Under the pieces are notes generated by a model. That model saw only the letters and a list, made by a program, of their open reading frames with translations. It searched no databases and was not told where the DNA came from. A stretch of DNA of 32,021 nt, from contig CABIYX010000036.1 of NCBI GenBank assembly GCA_902363045.1, positions 1 to 32,021 of the forward strand, in the 5' to 3' direction. Positions 20,071-27,994 of the stretch are shown here, piece by piece; positions within the stretch are counted from its first letter, which is position 1, and each line of letters begins with the position of its first letter. Origin of the DNA: Clostridiales bacterium. Its GTDB lineage: Bacteria; Bacillota; Clostridia; Oscillospirales; Oscillospiraceae. The position numbers and the translations under genes are program-made.

Positions 20071-22470
20071 TTATCCGATGACCCGCTTGGCGATGTCCAC
20101 GCTCTCCTTGGCGTCCCGGGCGTAGAAGTCCGCCTGGATCTGCCGGGCGTAGTCCGGGGTGAGCACCGCGCCCCCCACCATGATCTGACAGGGCAGGCCC
20201 GCGCCGCGGAGCATGGCGATGGTCTCCGCCATGCTCTTCAGGGTGGTGGTCATCAGGGCGGACAGGCCCACCAGGGGCGCGCCATGCCGCCGGACGGCCT
20301 CCACCACGGCGGCGGGGTCCACATCCTTCCCCAGGTCCACCACAGTGTAGCCGTAGTTCTCCAGCAGGACCTTGACGATGTTCTTTCCGATGTCGTGGAT
20401 GTCCCCCTTGACGGTGGCCAGCACCACCGTCCCCCGGCTGACCGAGCCGCCGTCCCGCTGGGACAGGCGCTCCCGGATGACCTCGAAGGCTGCCTGGGCC
20501 GCCCCCGCGGACTGGATCAGCTGGGGCAGAAAGACCCGGTTCTGCTCAAAGTCGGCCCCCACCTTGTCCAGGGCGGGGATCAGGATGTGATCCACCACAT
20601 CCATAGGCTCCCGGTTCTCCAGCAGGGCCCGGGCGGCGGAGGCGGCCTCCCCCTTCAGCCCGGCCTCCACCACCTCGGCCAGGCTCCGTCCCCCGCCGGA
20701 GGCCGGGGACGCCGGGGCGGCTCCTCCGCCGGAGATGGCGGTGGTCACGGTGGCATTTCCATAGGCGGCGATAAACTCCCGGGCGTCCCGGTCCACGTTG
20801 GTCAGCAGGTGATAGCACCGCACCGCCGCCATCATGGTATCCACATTGGGGTTGAGAATGGGCAGGTCCAGCCCCGCCGCCATGGCCATGGTGAGGAAAT
20901 TCTGGTTCACCAGGGGCCGGGCCGGCAGGCCGAAGGAGATGTTGGACACCCCCAGCACAGTTTTCAGCCCCAGCTCCTCCTTCACCCGGCGCAGGGCGGT
21001 CAGGGTCTGGGCCGCCCCCTCCTGCTCGGCGGAGACGGTGAGGGTCAGGCAGTCGATGTACACATCCTCCCGGCGGACGCCCAGGGCCAGCGCCCGCTCT
21101 AAAATCCGGCTGGCCACCTCCACCCGTGCCTCCGCGCTCCTGGGGATGCCCCCCTGGTCCAGGGTCAGGCCCACCACCGCCGCGCCGTACTTCTTCACCA
21201 GGGGCAGAATGGCGGACAGGCTCTCCTCCTCCCCGTTGACCGAGTTGACGATGGCCTTGCCGCAGTAGACCCGCAGGGCCCGCTCCAGCACCTTCGGGTC
21301 GGTGGAGTCCAACTGGAGGGGGGCGTCGGTCACCCCCTGGAGGGCCTTCACCGTGCGGACCATCATGTCCGCCTCGTCGATCTCCGGCAGGCCCACGTTC
21401 ACATCCAGGATGTCCGCCCCGGCCTCCGTCTGGGCCAGGGCCTGGTTCAGCATATAGTCCACATCCCCCCGGCGCAGGGCCTCCTTCATCAGCTTCTTGC
21501 CCGTGGGGTTGATCCGCTCGCCGATGACCCGCACCCGGTCGATGGGCACCGCCTGGGTGCCGCTGCACACGGCGGCGGGGACCGCCCTGGGGACCCGGCG
21601 CACCGTCCGGCCCTCCAGCTCCCGCCGCAGCAGGGCGATGTACTCCGGCGTGGTGCCGCAGCAGCCACCGAACACCTGCACCCCCAGGTCCGCCAGGGCG
21701 GCCAGGCTGTGGGCAAACTCCTCCGGGGAGATGTCATAGCCGGAGCCGTCCGGGCGGGGCAGGCCGGCATTGGGCTTGAGGACGATGGGCAGGGTGGTCC
21801 ACTTCAGCAGCTCCTCCACCAGAGGGGGCATCTCCCGGGGCCCCAGGGAGCAGTTCACACCAATCGCGTCCGCCCCAAGCCCCTCCAGGGTCAGAGCGGC
21901 GCAGGCGGGGGAGCAGCCCAGGAAGGTCCGCCCTGTGGCCTCATAGGTCATGGTCACCAGCACCGGCAGGTCGGAGTGCTCCTTGGCCGCCAGCAGGGCG
22001 GCCCGGGCCTCCTGGAGGTCGGTCATGGTCTCAATGGCGATCAGGTCGGCCCCCGCCGCCGCGCCGGCCTCCACCACCTCGGCAAAGATGTCCACCGCCT
22101 GTTCAAACTCCAGAGTGCCGGTGGGCTCCAGCAGCTGGCCGATGGGGCCCACATCCAGGGCCACCAGCCCCCGGCCCCGGGCCGCCTCCCGGGCAGCAGC
22201 GACGGCGGCGGGGACCACCTCTGCCACTGTTCTTCCACAGTGGGCCAGCTTCTCCCGGTTGGCCCCGAAGGTATTGGCATAAACGATCTGGGATCCGGCG
22301 TCCAGATAGGCGCTGTGGATCTCCCGCAGCCACTCCGGGTGCTCCAGGGCAGCCGTCTCCGGCGCCGCCCCCACGGGCAGGCCTCTGGCCTGGAGCATAG
22401 TGCCCATGCCGCCGTCCAGCAGGACGGGGCGGCCAGTCTTTAACAGTTCAAGAAATTCCACAGTGTCCAC
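20071..22470 (-). CDS. metH: Cobalamin-dependent methionine synthase without reactivation domain
   Basis: 799 aa. It transfers the methyl of methyl-THF through cobalamin to homocysteine. Domains in order: homocysteine/zinc barrel (about 1-290, zinc ligands Cys207 and Cys270/Cys271 in GVNCSLG and GGCCGT); pterin barrel (about 310-570, IGERINPTGKK, DVNVGLPEIDE, QLDSTDP, LGVSNISFGLP); a low-complexity Gly/Ala/Pro linker (about 580-595); B12 cap; and B12-binding Rossmann domain with D690-x-H692-x-x-G695 in KGDIHDIGKN. The C-terminal AdoMet-binding activation domain of the 1200-aa E. coli enzyme is absent and is encoded by the gene just upstream. The GTG start overlaps that gene by 23 bp, so translation is coupled. 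Confidence 0.95.
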   Translation of the reverse strand: MDTVEFLELLKTGRPVLLDGGMGTMLQARGLPVGAAPETAALEHPEWLREIHSAYLDAGSQIVYANTFGANREKLAHCGRTVAEVVPAAVAAAREAARGRGLVALDVGPIGQLLEPTGTLEFEQAVDIFAEVVEAGAAAGADLIAIETMTDLQEARAALLAAKEHSDLPVLVTMTYEATGRTFLGCSPACAALTLEGLGADAIGVNCSLGPREMPPLVEELLKWTTLPIVLKPNAGLPRPDGSGYDISPEEFAHSLAALADLGVQVFGGCCGTTPEYIALLRRELEGRTVRRVPRAVPAAVCSGTQAVPIDRVRVIGERINPTGKKLMKEALRRGDVDYMLNQALAQTEAGADILDVNVGLPEIDEADMMVRTVKALQGVTDAPLQLDSTDPKVLERALRVYCGKAIVNSVNGEEESLSAILPLVKKYGAAVVGLTLDQGGIPRSAEARVEVASRILERALALGVRREDVYIDCLTLTVSAEQEGAAQTLTALRRVKEELGLKTVLGVSNISFGLPARPLVNQNFLTMAMAAGLDLPILNPNVDTMMAAVRCYHLLTNVDRDAREFIAAYGNATVTTAISGGGAAPASPASGGGRSLAEVVEAGLKGEAASAARALLENREPMDVVDHILIPALDKVGADFEQNRVFLPQLIQSAGAAQAAFEVIRERLSQRDGGSVSRGTVVLATVKGDIHDIGKNIVKVLLENYGYTVVDLGKDVDPAAVVEAVRRHGAPLVGLSALMTTTLKSMAETIAMLRGAGLPCQIMVGGAVLTPDYARQIQADFYARDAKESVDIAKRVIG

Positions 22471-23134
22471 CTGACTTTCGATATTGGCAGCTGTCGTGGG
22501 CGGGACAGCCCAGGCAGCTGCGTACAGAGGCTTGAATGGGGTGGTCGGCTACCCCAAGAATGGCGGTCACCGACTTGCGCGGGGTAAGGATATGGCTGGC
22601 ACTGGCGCACAGCCCCACCTGCCGTGGGGCGTCCAGCAGGGCCAGCAGGCTGCTCTGGAGGGTAAGGGGCAGATCCCCGTACCCCGGGCTGTACCGGAAG
22701 GGGAAAAAGCAGCCGGGGAACTGCCGCTGGAGTTCCAGCTCGATCTGGTCGCACAGCTGCTCCACCGCGGCGGTGGCACAGCAGTCCAGGGCCAGGGCCC
22801 GGAGCATATCCCCGCTCTCCGCCCGCCGGATGAGGGCGTCCGCCTGGGCAGACAGCGTGGCGCAGAACAGCACAGCCCGGCGGCACCCCGCCAAATGGCG
22901 CTTCAAGTCCTCCCCCGGCAGAAGCAGGCCGGAGGACAGACGAACGCCCACCTCCTCCAGCGTCAGTTCAAAGGTCCGCGCCGCCCATCGGGGACGCGCC
23001 ACACCCAGCAGCTCCTGGGCACACTCCTCCGCCAGCTTGCGTATGGCGGGCTCCGCCCGGTCGGGGGGCGTCCCCATATAGCGGAGGACCTCGTCGATCT
23101 GGAGATCAGTCAAAGAAATGGGCAAGGACAACAC
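22448..23134 (-). CDS. Stand-alone MetH reactivation (AdoMet-binding) domain protein
   Basis: 228 aa. It corresponds to the C-terminal activation domain of full-length MetH, which reductively remethylates cob(II)alamin with AdoMet when the cofactor is oxidised. Family blocks: DEVLRYMGTPPD at the start, a central ALDCCATAAVEQLCDQIE, FRYSPGYGDLPLTLQ, and LTPRKSVTAILGV. The C-terminus SCLGCPAHDSCQYRKSGGHC is Cys-rich, and its C-x2-C-x4-C spacing could bind a metal. The start is uncertain: GTG 23134, TTG 23131 and TTG 23125 are all in frame after AGGAAAGG. The gene lies between metF and metH, with its stop inside metH. Confidence 0.9.
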   Translation of the reverse strand: MLSLPISLTDLQIDEVLRYMGTPPDRAEPAIRKLAEECAQELLGVARPRWAARTFELTLEEVGVRLSSGLLLPGEDLKRHLAGCRRAVLFCATLSAQADALIRRAESGDMLRALALDCCATAAVEQLCDQIELELQRQFPGCFFPFRYSPGYGDLPLTLQSSLLALLDAPRQVGLCASASHILTPRKSVTAILGVADHPIQASVRSCLGCPAHDSCQYRKSGGHCGIS

Positions 23135-23178
23135 ACCTTTCCTGCGTTCACGGTCTCATACCTGACGAGCAGCCAGGC

Positions 23179-24048
23179 TCAGACCGTTCGGATGGAGGCG
23201 ACGCTGTCGCTGATCTGCTGGGCCACGGCGGGGTTGTTCATGGTGTACAGGTGGACGCCGTCCACCCCGGCGGCCATCAGGTCGGCGATCTGGTCGATGG
23301 CATAGGCCATCCCCGCCTCCCGCATGGCCTGTGGGTGGTCGCCGTACCGGGCCAGGATGCGGGTCAGCTTCCTGGGCAGGGAGGCGCCGCACATGGACAC
23401 CATCCGCTCGATGGAGCTCTTGTTCAGCACCGGCATGATGCCCGCCTCGATGGGCACGTTGATGCCGGCGATGCGGCACCGCTCCACAAAGCGGTAGAAA
23501 TCGTCATTGTCAAAAAACAGCTGGCTCACCAGATGCTGGGCCCCGGCATCCACCTTCTGCTTCAAATAGCGAATGTCGTGGATCATGTCCGGGCTCTCGG
23601 GGTGTCCCTCGGGATAGCAGGCCCCGGACACGCCGAAGTCCCCCCGGCGGTGGATGAAGGAGACCAGCTCATCGGCATGGAGAAAATCTGTCTTGGGCGG
23701 GAAATTGGGGTTCCGGTCGCCCCGCAGGGCCAGCACGTTCTCCACCCCATTCCGCTTCAGTCCGGCAAGCAGCTCGGCGGCCTCCCCCCGGGTGCAGGCC
23801 ACACAGGTCAGATGGGCCATGGCGGTGATGTGGTACTGGTTCTGGATGATGGAGGCGATCTCCTGGGTGGACTGGTTCACCGCGCTGGAGCCTCCCGCAC
23901 CGTAGGTGACGCTGATGAAGTCGGGCTGGATGTCCTTCAGACCGTCCAGCGTTTTATAAATGCTGTCCACCGGGCTGGTTTTCTTGGGGGGAAATACTTC
24001 GCAGGAAAAGACAGTCTTGCCCTTTCCAAACAGTTCTGCAATTTTCAT
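23179..24048 (-). CDS. metF: Methylenetetrahydrofolate reductase
   Basis: 289 aa from ATG 24048 (site GAAAGAAGG); the ORF extends upstream into the ggt tail but only this start fits the family. It is a TIM-barrel flavoprotein that reduces 5,10-methylene-THF to 5-methyl-THF, the methyl donor of the adjacent MetH. Motifs: FSCEVFPPK at the N-terminus, SVTYGAGGS, HLTCVACTR, NVLALRGDRN, LVSQLFFDND, GIMPVLN, and GVHLYTMNN at the C-terminus. In acetogens a MetV partner is often encoded beside metF; none is present here. An inverted repeat GCTCCC-GCC-GGGAGC (24109-24123) between ggt and metF lacks a T-run. Confidence 0.95.
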   Translation of the reverse strand: MKIAELFGKGKTVFSCEVFPPKKTSPVDSIYKTLDGLKDIQPDFISVTYGAGGSSAVNQSTQEIASIIQNQYHITAMAHLTCVACTRGEAAELLAGLKRNGVENVLALRGDRNPNFPPKTDFLHADELVSFIHRRGDFGVSGACYPEGHPESPDMIHDIRYLKQKVDAGAQHLVSQLFFDNDDFYRFVERCRIAGINVPIEAGIMPVLNKSSIERMVSMCGASLPRKLTRILARYGDHPQAMREAGMAYAIDQIADLMAAGVDGVHLYTMNNPAVAQQISDSVASIRTV

Positions 24049-24127
24049 GGAATATACCTTCTTTCTGGGGCCGCTTGGGTGTCTGTGTTTGAATGAGTGA
24101 GGGGATGTGCTCCCGCCGGGAGCGGTC

Positions 24128-25756
24128 TTACCAGGCCGCCACTGTCCCGTCGCACCGGGGCTCCGTGCCCCCGATGTACAGGCCGTTCTCTGTTTTCCAA
24201 ATGATCTGCCCCCGGCCCATGTGCAGGTTGGAGTTGACGATCTCCACCTCATGGCCCCGGCGGGCCAGTTCCTGGGCGATGTGGGCAGGGACCTCCCGCT
24301 CCAGCTGGATATGCTTCCCGCCGGTCCACTGGATCCGGGGCGCGTCCATGGCCTCCTGAGGATTCATGTGGTAGTCCACCGTGTTCACCACCACCAGGAC
24401 ATGGCCCTGGGGCTGCATAAAGGCCCCCATCACGCCGAAGGGCCCCACCGCCTCCCCGTCCCGCATCAGGAACCCGGGGATGATGGTGTGATAGGACCGC
24501 TTCCCTCCGGCCAGGCAGTTGTCGCTCCCCTCGTCCAGGGAGAAGTTGGCCCCCCGGTTCTGGAGGGAGATGCCGGTCCCGGGGATGGCCACCCCCGCGC
24601 CGAAGGTGGTGTAGTTGCTCTGAATGAAGGACACCATGTTCCCCTGTGGGTCGGCGGTGCACAGATAGATCGTTCCGCCGCAGGAGGGATCCCCCGCCTC
24701 GGGCGTCAGCGCCTGCTCTGAGATCAGCGCCCTGCGTCGGGCGGCATACTCCTCCGACAACAGATCCTCCACCCGGGTCCTCATGTACCGGGGATCCGCC
24801 ACATAGGTCTTGGTGTCCGCAAAGGCCAGCTTGATGGACTCCAGGATCTTGTGATAGGTGTCGGCGCAGTCCTTCTGGCCGGACAGCTCCAGCCCCTTCA
24901 GCAGGTTCAGGGCCATGAGCACCGTGATCCCGTGTCCGTTGGGGGGGATCTCGCAGACGGTGTACCCCTTATAGTCTGTGGAGATGGGTTCCACCCACTC
25001 CGGCTTGTAGTTCCGGAAGTCGTCCTCACAGAAGTAACCGCCGGTGGCCTGGCTGAAGGCCACAATCTTCTCCATCAGGGGCCCGCGGTAATAGCTCTCG
25101 CAGCCGGTGGCCGCCAGCTCCTCCAGGGTCTGGGCATATTCCTCCCAGCGAAAGACGTCCCCCGCCCGATAGGGCGTGCCATCCGGCTTCATAAACCGCT
25201 CCCACCAGTAGGCGTGGGGGGCGGGGTCCTGCTCCATGGCGGAGGCGATCCGCCGGGCGTCCGCTTCCCACATGGGCTCCAGGTTTACCTGGACGGGGAC
25301 GCCCTCCCGGGCGGCGGAGATGGCCGGGGCAAACAGCTGGGCCAGGGGCTTGGTCCCGAAGCGGCGGTTCAGCTCCGCCCACCCCGCCGGGGCGCCGGGC
25401 ACCATGGTGGGGATCCACCCGGTTTGGGGCATCGTCTGATGTCCCATCTCCCGCACCATGGCCGCGGACAGGGCCGCCGGGGCCACGCCGCTGGCGTTCA
25501 GTCCGTAGAGCTTCTTCTCCGCCTCCACCCACACCAGGGCAAAGCAGTCGGAGCCCAGACCGTTGCTGGTGGGCTCCAGCAGCGGCATGGCCGCCGCCAT
25601 GGCCACCGCCGCATCCATCGCGTTCCCCCCGGCCTTCATCACATCCAGCCCGATCTGGGCCCCCTGGGGAATGGAGGTACAGGCCATGGCCTTTCGGGCG
25701 TACACCACATTCCGCCGGGAGGGGTAGGCATAGCTTCTGGGATCAAACTCCGGCAT
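24128..25756 (-). CDS. Gamma-glutamyltransferase family protein, non-secreted YwrD-like type
   Basis: 542 aa, ATG behind GAGAGGAGAG. It is an Ntn-hydrolase that would self-cleave before Thr362 (SCGGTIYLCTADPQGN) into large and small subunits and transfer or hydrolyse gamma-glutamyl groups such as that of glutathione. Other family blocks: QGAQIGLDVMKAGGNAMDAAVAMAA, LGSDCFALVW, PGAPAGWAEL, IPPNGHGITVLMALNLL, and the substrate-carboxylate region GKRSYHTIIPGF. There is no signal peptide, which makes it cytoplasmic like Bacillus YwrD rather than periplasmic Ggt. It lies between the flavin-reductase-like gene and metF on one strand, so a thiol or methionine salvage context is possible. Confidence 0.9.
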   Translation of the reverse strand: MPEFDPRSYAYPSRRNVVYARKAMACTSIPQGAQIGLDVMKAGGNAMDAAVAMAAAMPLLEPTSNGLGSDCFALVWVEAEKKLYGLNASGVAPAALSAAMVREMGHQTMPQTGWIPTMVPGAPAGWAELNRRFGTKPLAQLFAPAISAAREGVPVQVNLEPMWEADARRIASAMEQDPAPHAYWWERFMKPDGTPYRAGDVFRWEEYAQTLEELAATGCESYYRGPLMEKIVAFSQATGGYFCEDDFRNYKPEWVEPISTDYKGYTVCEIPPNGHGITVLMALNLLKGLELSGQKDCADTYHKILESIKLAFADTKTYVADPRYMRTRVEDLLSEEYAARRRALISEQALTPEAGDPSCGGTIYLCTADPQGNMVSFIQSNYTTFGAGVAIPGTGISLQNRGANFSLDEGSDNCLAGGKRSYHTIIPGFLMRDGEAVGPFGVMGAFMQPQGHVLVVVNTVDYHMNPQEAMDAPRIQWTGGKHIQLEREVPAHIAQELARRGHEVEIVNSNLHMGRGQIIWKTENGLYIGGTEPRCDGTVAAW

Positions 25757-25789
25757 TTCTCTCTCTCCTCTCTGAATGTCCGGCCCTTA

Positions 25790-26263
25790 TCAGCCGTCCT
25801 GATTGCTCTTTCCGGTCCACTCCGCCGCCCGGAGGGCAAACACAGCGGTCCGGTCCACCTGCTCCGCCAGCAGCTCCCACTCCCGTCCGGTCATGTGGAC
25901 CATGATGGCGTTGAGGGCCGTCCGCTTCTCCTCCAGGCCGGTGAGCTCCCGGATGGTCCCGCTGCCCATGATGCTGCGGTAGGTAAAGCTGTGTCCGCAG
26001 GCGGTGGCCGCAGGGCGCAGAGCATGGCCGCAGTCCATCTCAAAGGCCGCCTCCCCGCCCGACCGGAAGGCGGACACCTTCCGCCCCTCCGGCGCGGAGT
26101 GGACGAACAGAGTCAGCTCCTCCCCCTCCAGGGTGTAGCCGTAGCTCATGGGGACAATGAACATCCCCCGCTCATCCCGAGTCCCGATCCGTACCGCAGT
26201 ACACGCCCGCAGAATCTCCTCCAGCTGCTCCAGATCTTTGACTTCCTTGTCCGCTCTGCGCAT
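25790..26263 (-). CDS. Pyridoxamine 5'-phosphate oxidase-fold flavoprotein, NimA-like
   Basis: 157 aa, ATG behind AAAAGGAGG. Split-barrel FMN-binding family: MRRADKEVKD at the N-terminus, AVRIGTRDERGMFIVPMSYGY, LTLFVHSAPEGRKVSAF, FEMDCGHAL, YRSIMGSGTIRELTG, and a C-terminal AVFALRAAEWTGKSN. These match the Nim-like/PNPOx group annotated as 5-nitroimidazole reductases. Real activity is usually unknown, and most are general flavin reductases. It is followed 33 bp later by the gamma-glutamyltransferase gene and preceded by xth. Confidence 0.88.
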   Translation of the reverse strand: MRRADKEVKDLEQLEEILRACTAVRIGTRDERGMFIVPMSYGYTLEGEELTLFVHSAPEGRKVSAFRSGGEAAFEMDCGHALRPAATACGHSFTYRSIMGSGTIRELTGLEEKRTALNAIMVHMTGREWELLAEQVDRTAVFALRAAEWTGKSNQDG

Positions 26264-26306
26264 GAACGAAACCTCCTTTTATTGTCCGTACCGCATCCTG
26301 TCCCGC

Positions 26307-27065
26307 TTAAAGGTCCAGCTCCAGCAGCACCGGGCAGTGGTCGCTGCCCTCTACATCCGTGAGGATCTCCGCCCGCCGGATCTTGTCCCGCAGCCGGTCG
26401 GAGACGATAAAGTAATCGATGCGCCACCCCGCGTTGTTCTTCCGGGCGTTGAACCGATAGGACCACCAGGAGTAGACCCCTGTGGCCTCCGGATAGAGGT
26501 GCCGGAAGGAATCGGTAAACCCGGAGGAAAGCAGCGCGGTCATTTTTTCCCGCTCCTGATCGCTGAAGCCGGCATTGTTCCGGTTGGTCTTGGGGTTTTT
26601 CAGGTCGATCTCCTGATGGGCTACGTTCAGATCACCGCAGTAGATCACCGGCTTGCTCCGGTCCAGGGACATGAGGTACTCCCGCAGGTCGTCCTCCCAC
26701 TCCATGCGGTAGTCCAGCCGCTTCAGCCCGTCCTGGGAATTGGGCGTGTAGCAGCAGACCAGGTAAAAGGACTCGTACTCCAGGGTGATGAGCCGTCCCT
26801 CATGGTTGTGCTTGTCCAGATCCATGCCATAGGCCACAGCGATAGGGGCGTGGGGAGTAAACACCGCAGTACCGGAGTATCCCTTCTTCTCCGCAGAGTT
26901 CCAATACTCCAGGACCCCCTCGCCCAGCTCCACAGCCGCCTGCCCCTGCTCCATTTTGGTCTCCTGGAGGCAGCAGAAATCGGGGCGCTCCCGCTGGTAG
27001 AACTCCAAAAACCCCTTTTTCAGGCAGGCCCGCAGGCCGTTCACATTCCAAGATATGAATTTCAT
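26307..27065 (-). CDS. xth: Exodeoxyribonuclease III (AP endonuclease)
   Basis: 252 aa, full length. A metal-dependent DNase I-fold enzyme that cleaves at abasic sites and trims 3' ends in base-excision repair. Motifs in order: MKFISWNVNGLRA, LQETK (metal-ligand Glu), YSGTAVF, the catalytic-loop VCCYTPNSQDGLKRLDYR, GDLNVAH, WWSYRFNARKNNAGWRIDYF, and terminal GSDHCPVLLEL with the catalytic His. It leads the minus-strand run that continues through the NimA-like gene and ggt to metF-metH, with gaps of 33-79 bp, so co-transcription is possible. The promoter is strong and carries an inverted repeat. Confidence 0.95.
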   Translation of the reverse strand: MKFISWNVNGLRACLKKGFLEFYQRERPDFCCLQETKMEQGQAAVELGEGVLEYWNSAEKKGYSGTAVFTPHAPIAVAYGMDLDKHNHEGRLITLEYESFYLVCCYTPNSQDGLKRLDYRMEWEDDLREYLMSLDRSKPVIYCGDLNVAHQEIDLKNPKTNRNNAGFSDQEREKMTALLSSGFTDSFRHLYPEATGVYSWWSYRFNARKNNAGWRIDYFIVSDRLRDKIRRAEILTDVEGSDHCPVLLELDL

Positions 27066-27097
27066 AGGTTTTTCTCCAGTCCGCAGAATGATAGTTT

Positions 27098-27128
27098 ATT
27101 ATAAAAGACTTGCCCCATCTTGGCAAGT
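27098..27128 (-). promoter_or_regulatory. Sigma-A promoter of xth with an overlapping inverted repeat
   Basis: Minus strand: TTGCCA (27121-27126), 17-bp spacer, consensus TATAAT (27098-27103). A perfect inverted repeat ACTTGCC (27108-27114), 7 nt, GGCAAGT (27122-27128) covers the -35 and most of the spacer, the usual place for a repressor operator. Confidence 0.75.
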
Positions 27129-27170
27129 GTATGGCGTTCAATTTTTGCCGCATCTCCCTCTCAAACAGAG

Positions 27171-27201
27171 GGGCGCGCCTGTATCATCCACAGGCGCGCC
27201 C
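27171..27201 (-). terminator. Hairpin after the RNHCP gene, probable terminator
   Basis: GGGCGCGCCTGT (27171-27182) and ACAGGCGCGCCC (27190-27201) form a perfect 12-bp stem with a 7-nt loop. The run after it on the minus strand (CTCTGTTTG) is only moderately T-rich. It lies between the RNHCP stop and the xth promoter. Confidence 0.6.
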
Positions 27202-27214
27202 AGAGGAAAAAGGT

Positions 27215-27649
27215 TCAATCCGCTCCTCCCATACTGCCGCTGCCGCCCATCAGGTCAGCAAGCCGCTGGATATGCTCCAGAGGGAAGGGCGGCTGAGCCA
27301 GCGGCCGGAGGGCCACCGACATCAGCTTCATGGGGTTGTCATCCGCCGCGGTCCGGTTGGAACTGAGCTTGCCGCACCGGCGGCAGCGGTGTATGACGGC
27401 CCACTCTCCGCCCCGGCGCACCCACACGCCGATGGGATCCATAACGCCCCCGCAGTCAGAACTGCGGTCGCCCGGCTCCTCATCCACATGGAGGCTGGAT
27501 AGGCAGTTGGGGCAGTGGTTGCGGTGGTCGCTCCCGGCGGCCTCCGGGACCACCAGCCGTCCGCACACGCGGCAGGTGAAGGCGTCCCGGCAGGGATGTG
27601 TTTTGTAGTATCCTTTTTCAAACGATTTTCTCTTATTTTCCCGGTTCAT
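27215..27649 (-). CDS. RNHCP domain protein (zinc-ribbon-like)
   Basis: 144 aa, ATG behind AGGAGGAGC. It carries the motif DHRNHCPNCLSS that names the RNHCP family, flanked by two further Cys pairs: FTCRVCGRLV and HRCRRCGKLSSNR. The spacing suggests two treble-clef or ribbon zinc sites. The N-terminus is very basic (NRENKRKSFEKGYYKTHPCRD). The family is widespread in Firmicutes and actinobacteria without a confirmed function; RNA or nucleic-acid binding is a common guess. A tiny upstream ORF and a hairpin occupy the long leader. Confidence 0.9.
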   Translation of the reverse strand: MNRENKRKSFEKGYYKTHPCRDAFTCRVCGRLVVPEAAGSDHRNHCPNCLSSLHVDEEPGDRSSDCGGVMDPIGVWVRRGGEWAVIHRCRRCGKLSSNRTAADDNPMKLMSVALRPLAQPPFPLEHIQRLADLMGGSGSMGGAD

Positions 27650-27682
27650 GGGATTGCTCCTCCTAAAAGTCTGTTCGTCTTT

Positions 27683-27719
27683 CGGGAGGTTCCGCGTCTG
27701 TCACTGCGCAGGCCTCCCG
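27683..27719 (-). other. Leader hairpin before the RNHCP gene
   Basis: CGGGAGG (27683-27689) pairs exactly with CCTCCCG (27713-27719) around a 23-nt loop. It begins immediately after the stop of the tiny ORF at 27721-27756 on the transcript, the arrangement expected for translation-coupled control. Confidence 0.4.
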
Positions 27720-27720
27720 G

Positions 27721-27756
27721 TCAGCGCACAGACACCGAATCAAAATGACGCAGCAT
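27721..27756 (-). CDS. Possible 11-residue leader peptide (MLRHFDSVSVR)
   Basis: ATG at 27756, preceded by AAAAGGAGAATCGCT with good spacing; it encodes MLRHFDSVSVR and stops. It lies in the roughly 165-nt leader between the predicted RNHCP promoter and its start codon. No run of a single regulatory amino acid is present, so classical attenuation is not evident. Support is limited to the ribosome-binding site, the position and the adjacent hairpin. Confidence 0.35.
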   Translation of the reverse strand: MLRHFDSVSVR

Positions 27757-27818
27757 AGCGATTCTCCTTTTGATTATTCTTTCCATATTTTTTGTCCGCG
27801 CGGGTCCGCGGCAGATGA

Positions 27819-27847
27819 ATTTTAGCACACAGTGCCAAAATCCGCAA
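27819..27847 (-). promoter_or_regulatory. Sigma-A promoter of the RNHCP gene
   Basis: Minus strand: TTGCGG (27842-27847), 17-bp spacer, TAAAAT (27819-27824), with TGTGC before the -10. Confidence 0.65.
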
Positions 27848-27854
27848 GACCTCT

Positions 27855-27867
27855 CGGGAAATTCCCG
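27855..27867. promoter_or_regulatory. Palindrome between divergent promoters
   Basis: CGGGAAATTCCCG (13 bp, perfect apart from the central base) lies between the RNHCP -35 (27842-27847) and the asnA -35 (27876-27881), so a protein bound here could affect both. The regulator is unknown. Confidence 0.4.
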
Positions 27868-27875
27868 TCTGTCCG

Positions 27876-27904
27876 TTGCCTTTTTCAGAAAAATTCAGTA
27901 TAAT
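27876..27904 (+). promoter_or_regulatory. Sigma-A promoter of asnA
   Basis: TTGCCT (27876-27881), 17-bp spacer, consensus TATAAT (27899-27904). The leader is about 85 nt; no T-box specifier or terminator is visible in it. Confidence 0.82.
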
Positions 27905-27994
27905 ATCCTCTATAACTGCAATTCCTGCTTTTAATATGCAATATGGGCCATCCGCCCGGATGTTCCAAGCTCACAAGAAAAGGAGTATTCTGTT

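Noticed and set aside
24049..24127. Possible SAM riboswitch or T-box before metF
   Set aside because: The 79-bp gap has only a small inverted repeat; no specifier, antiterminator or SAM-box core is recognisable. The metA leader is also too short.
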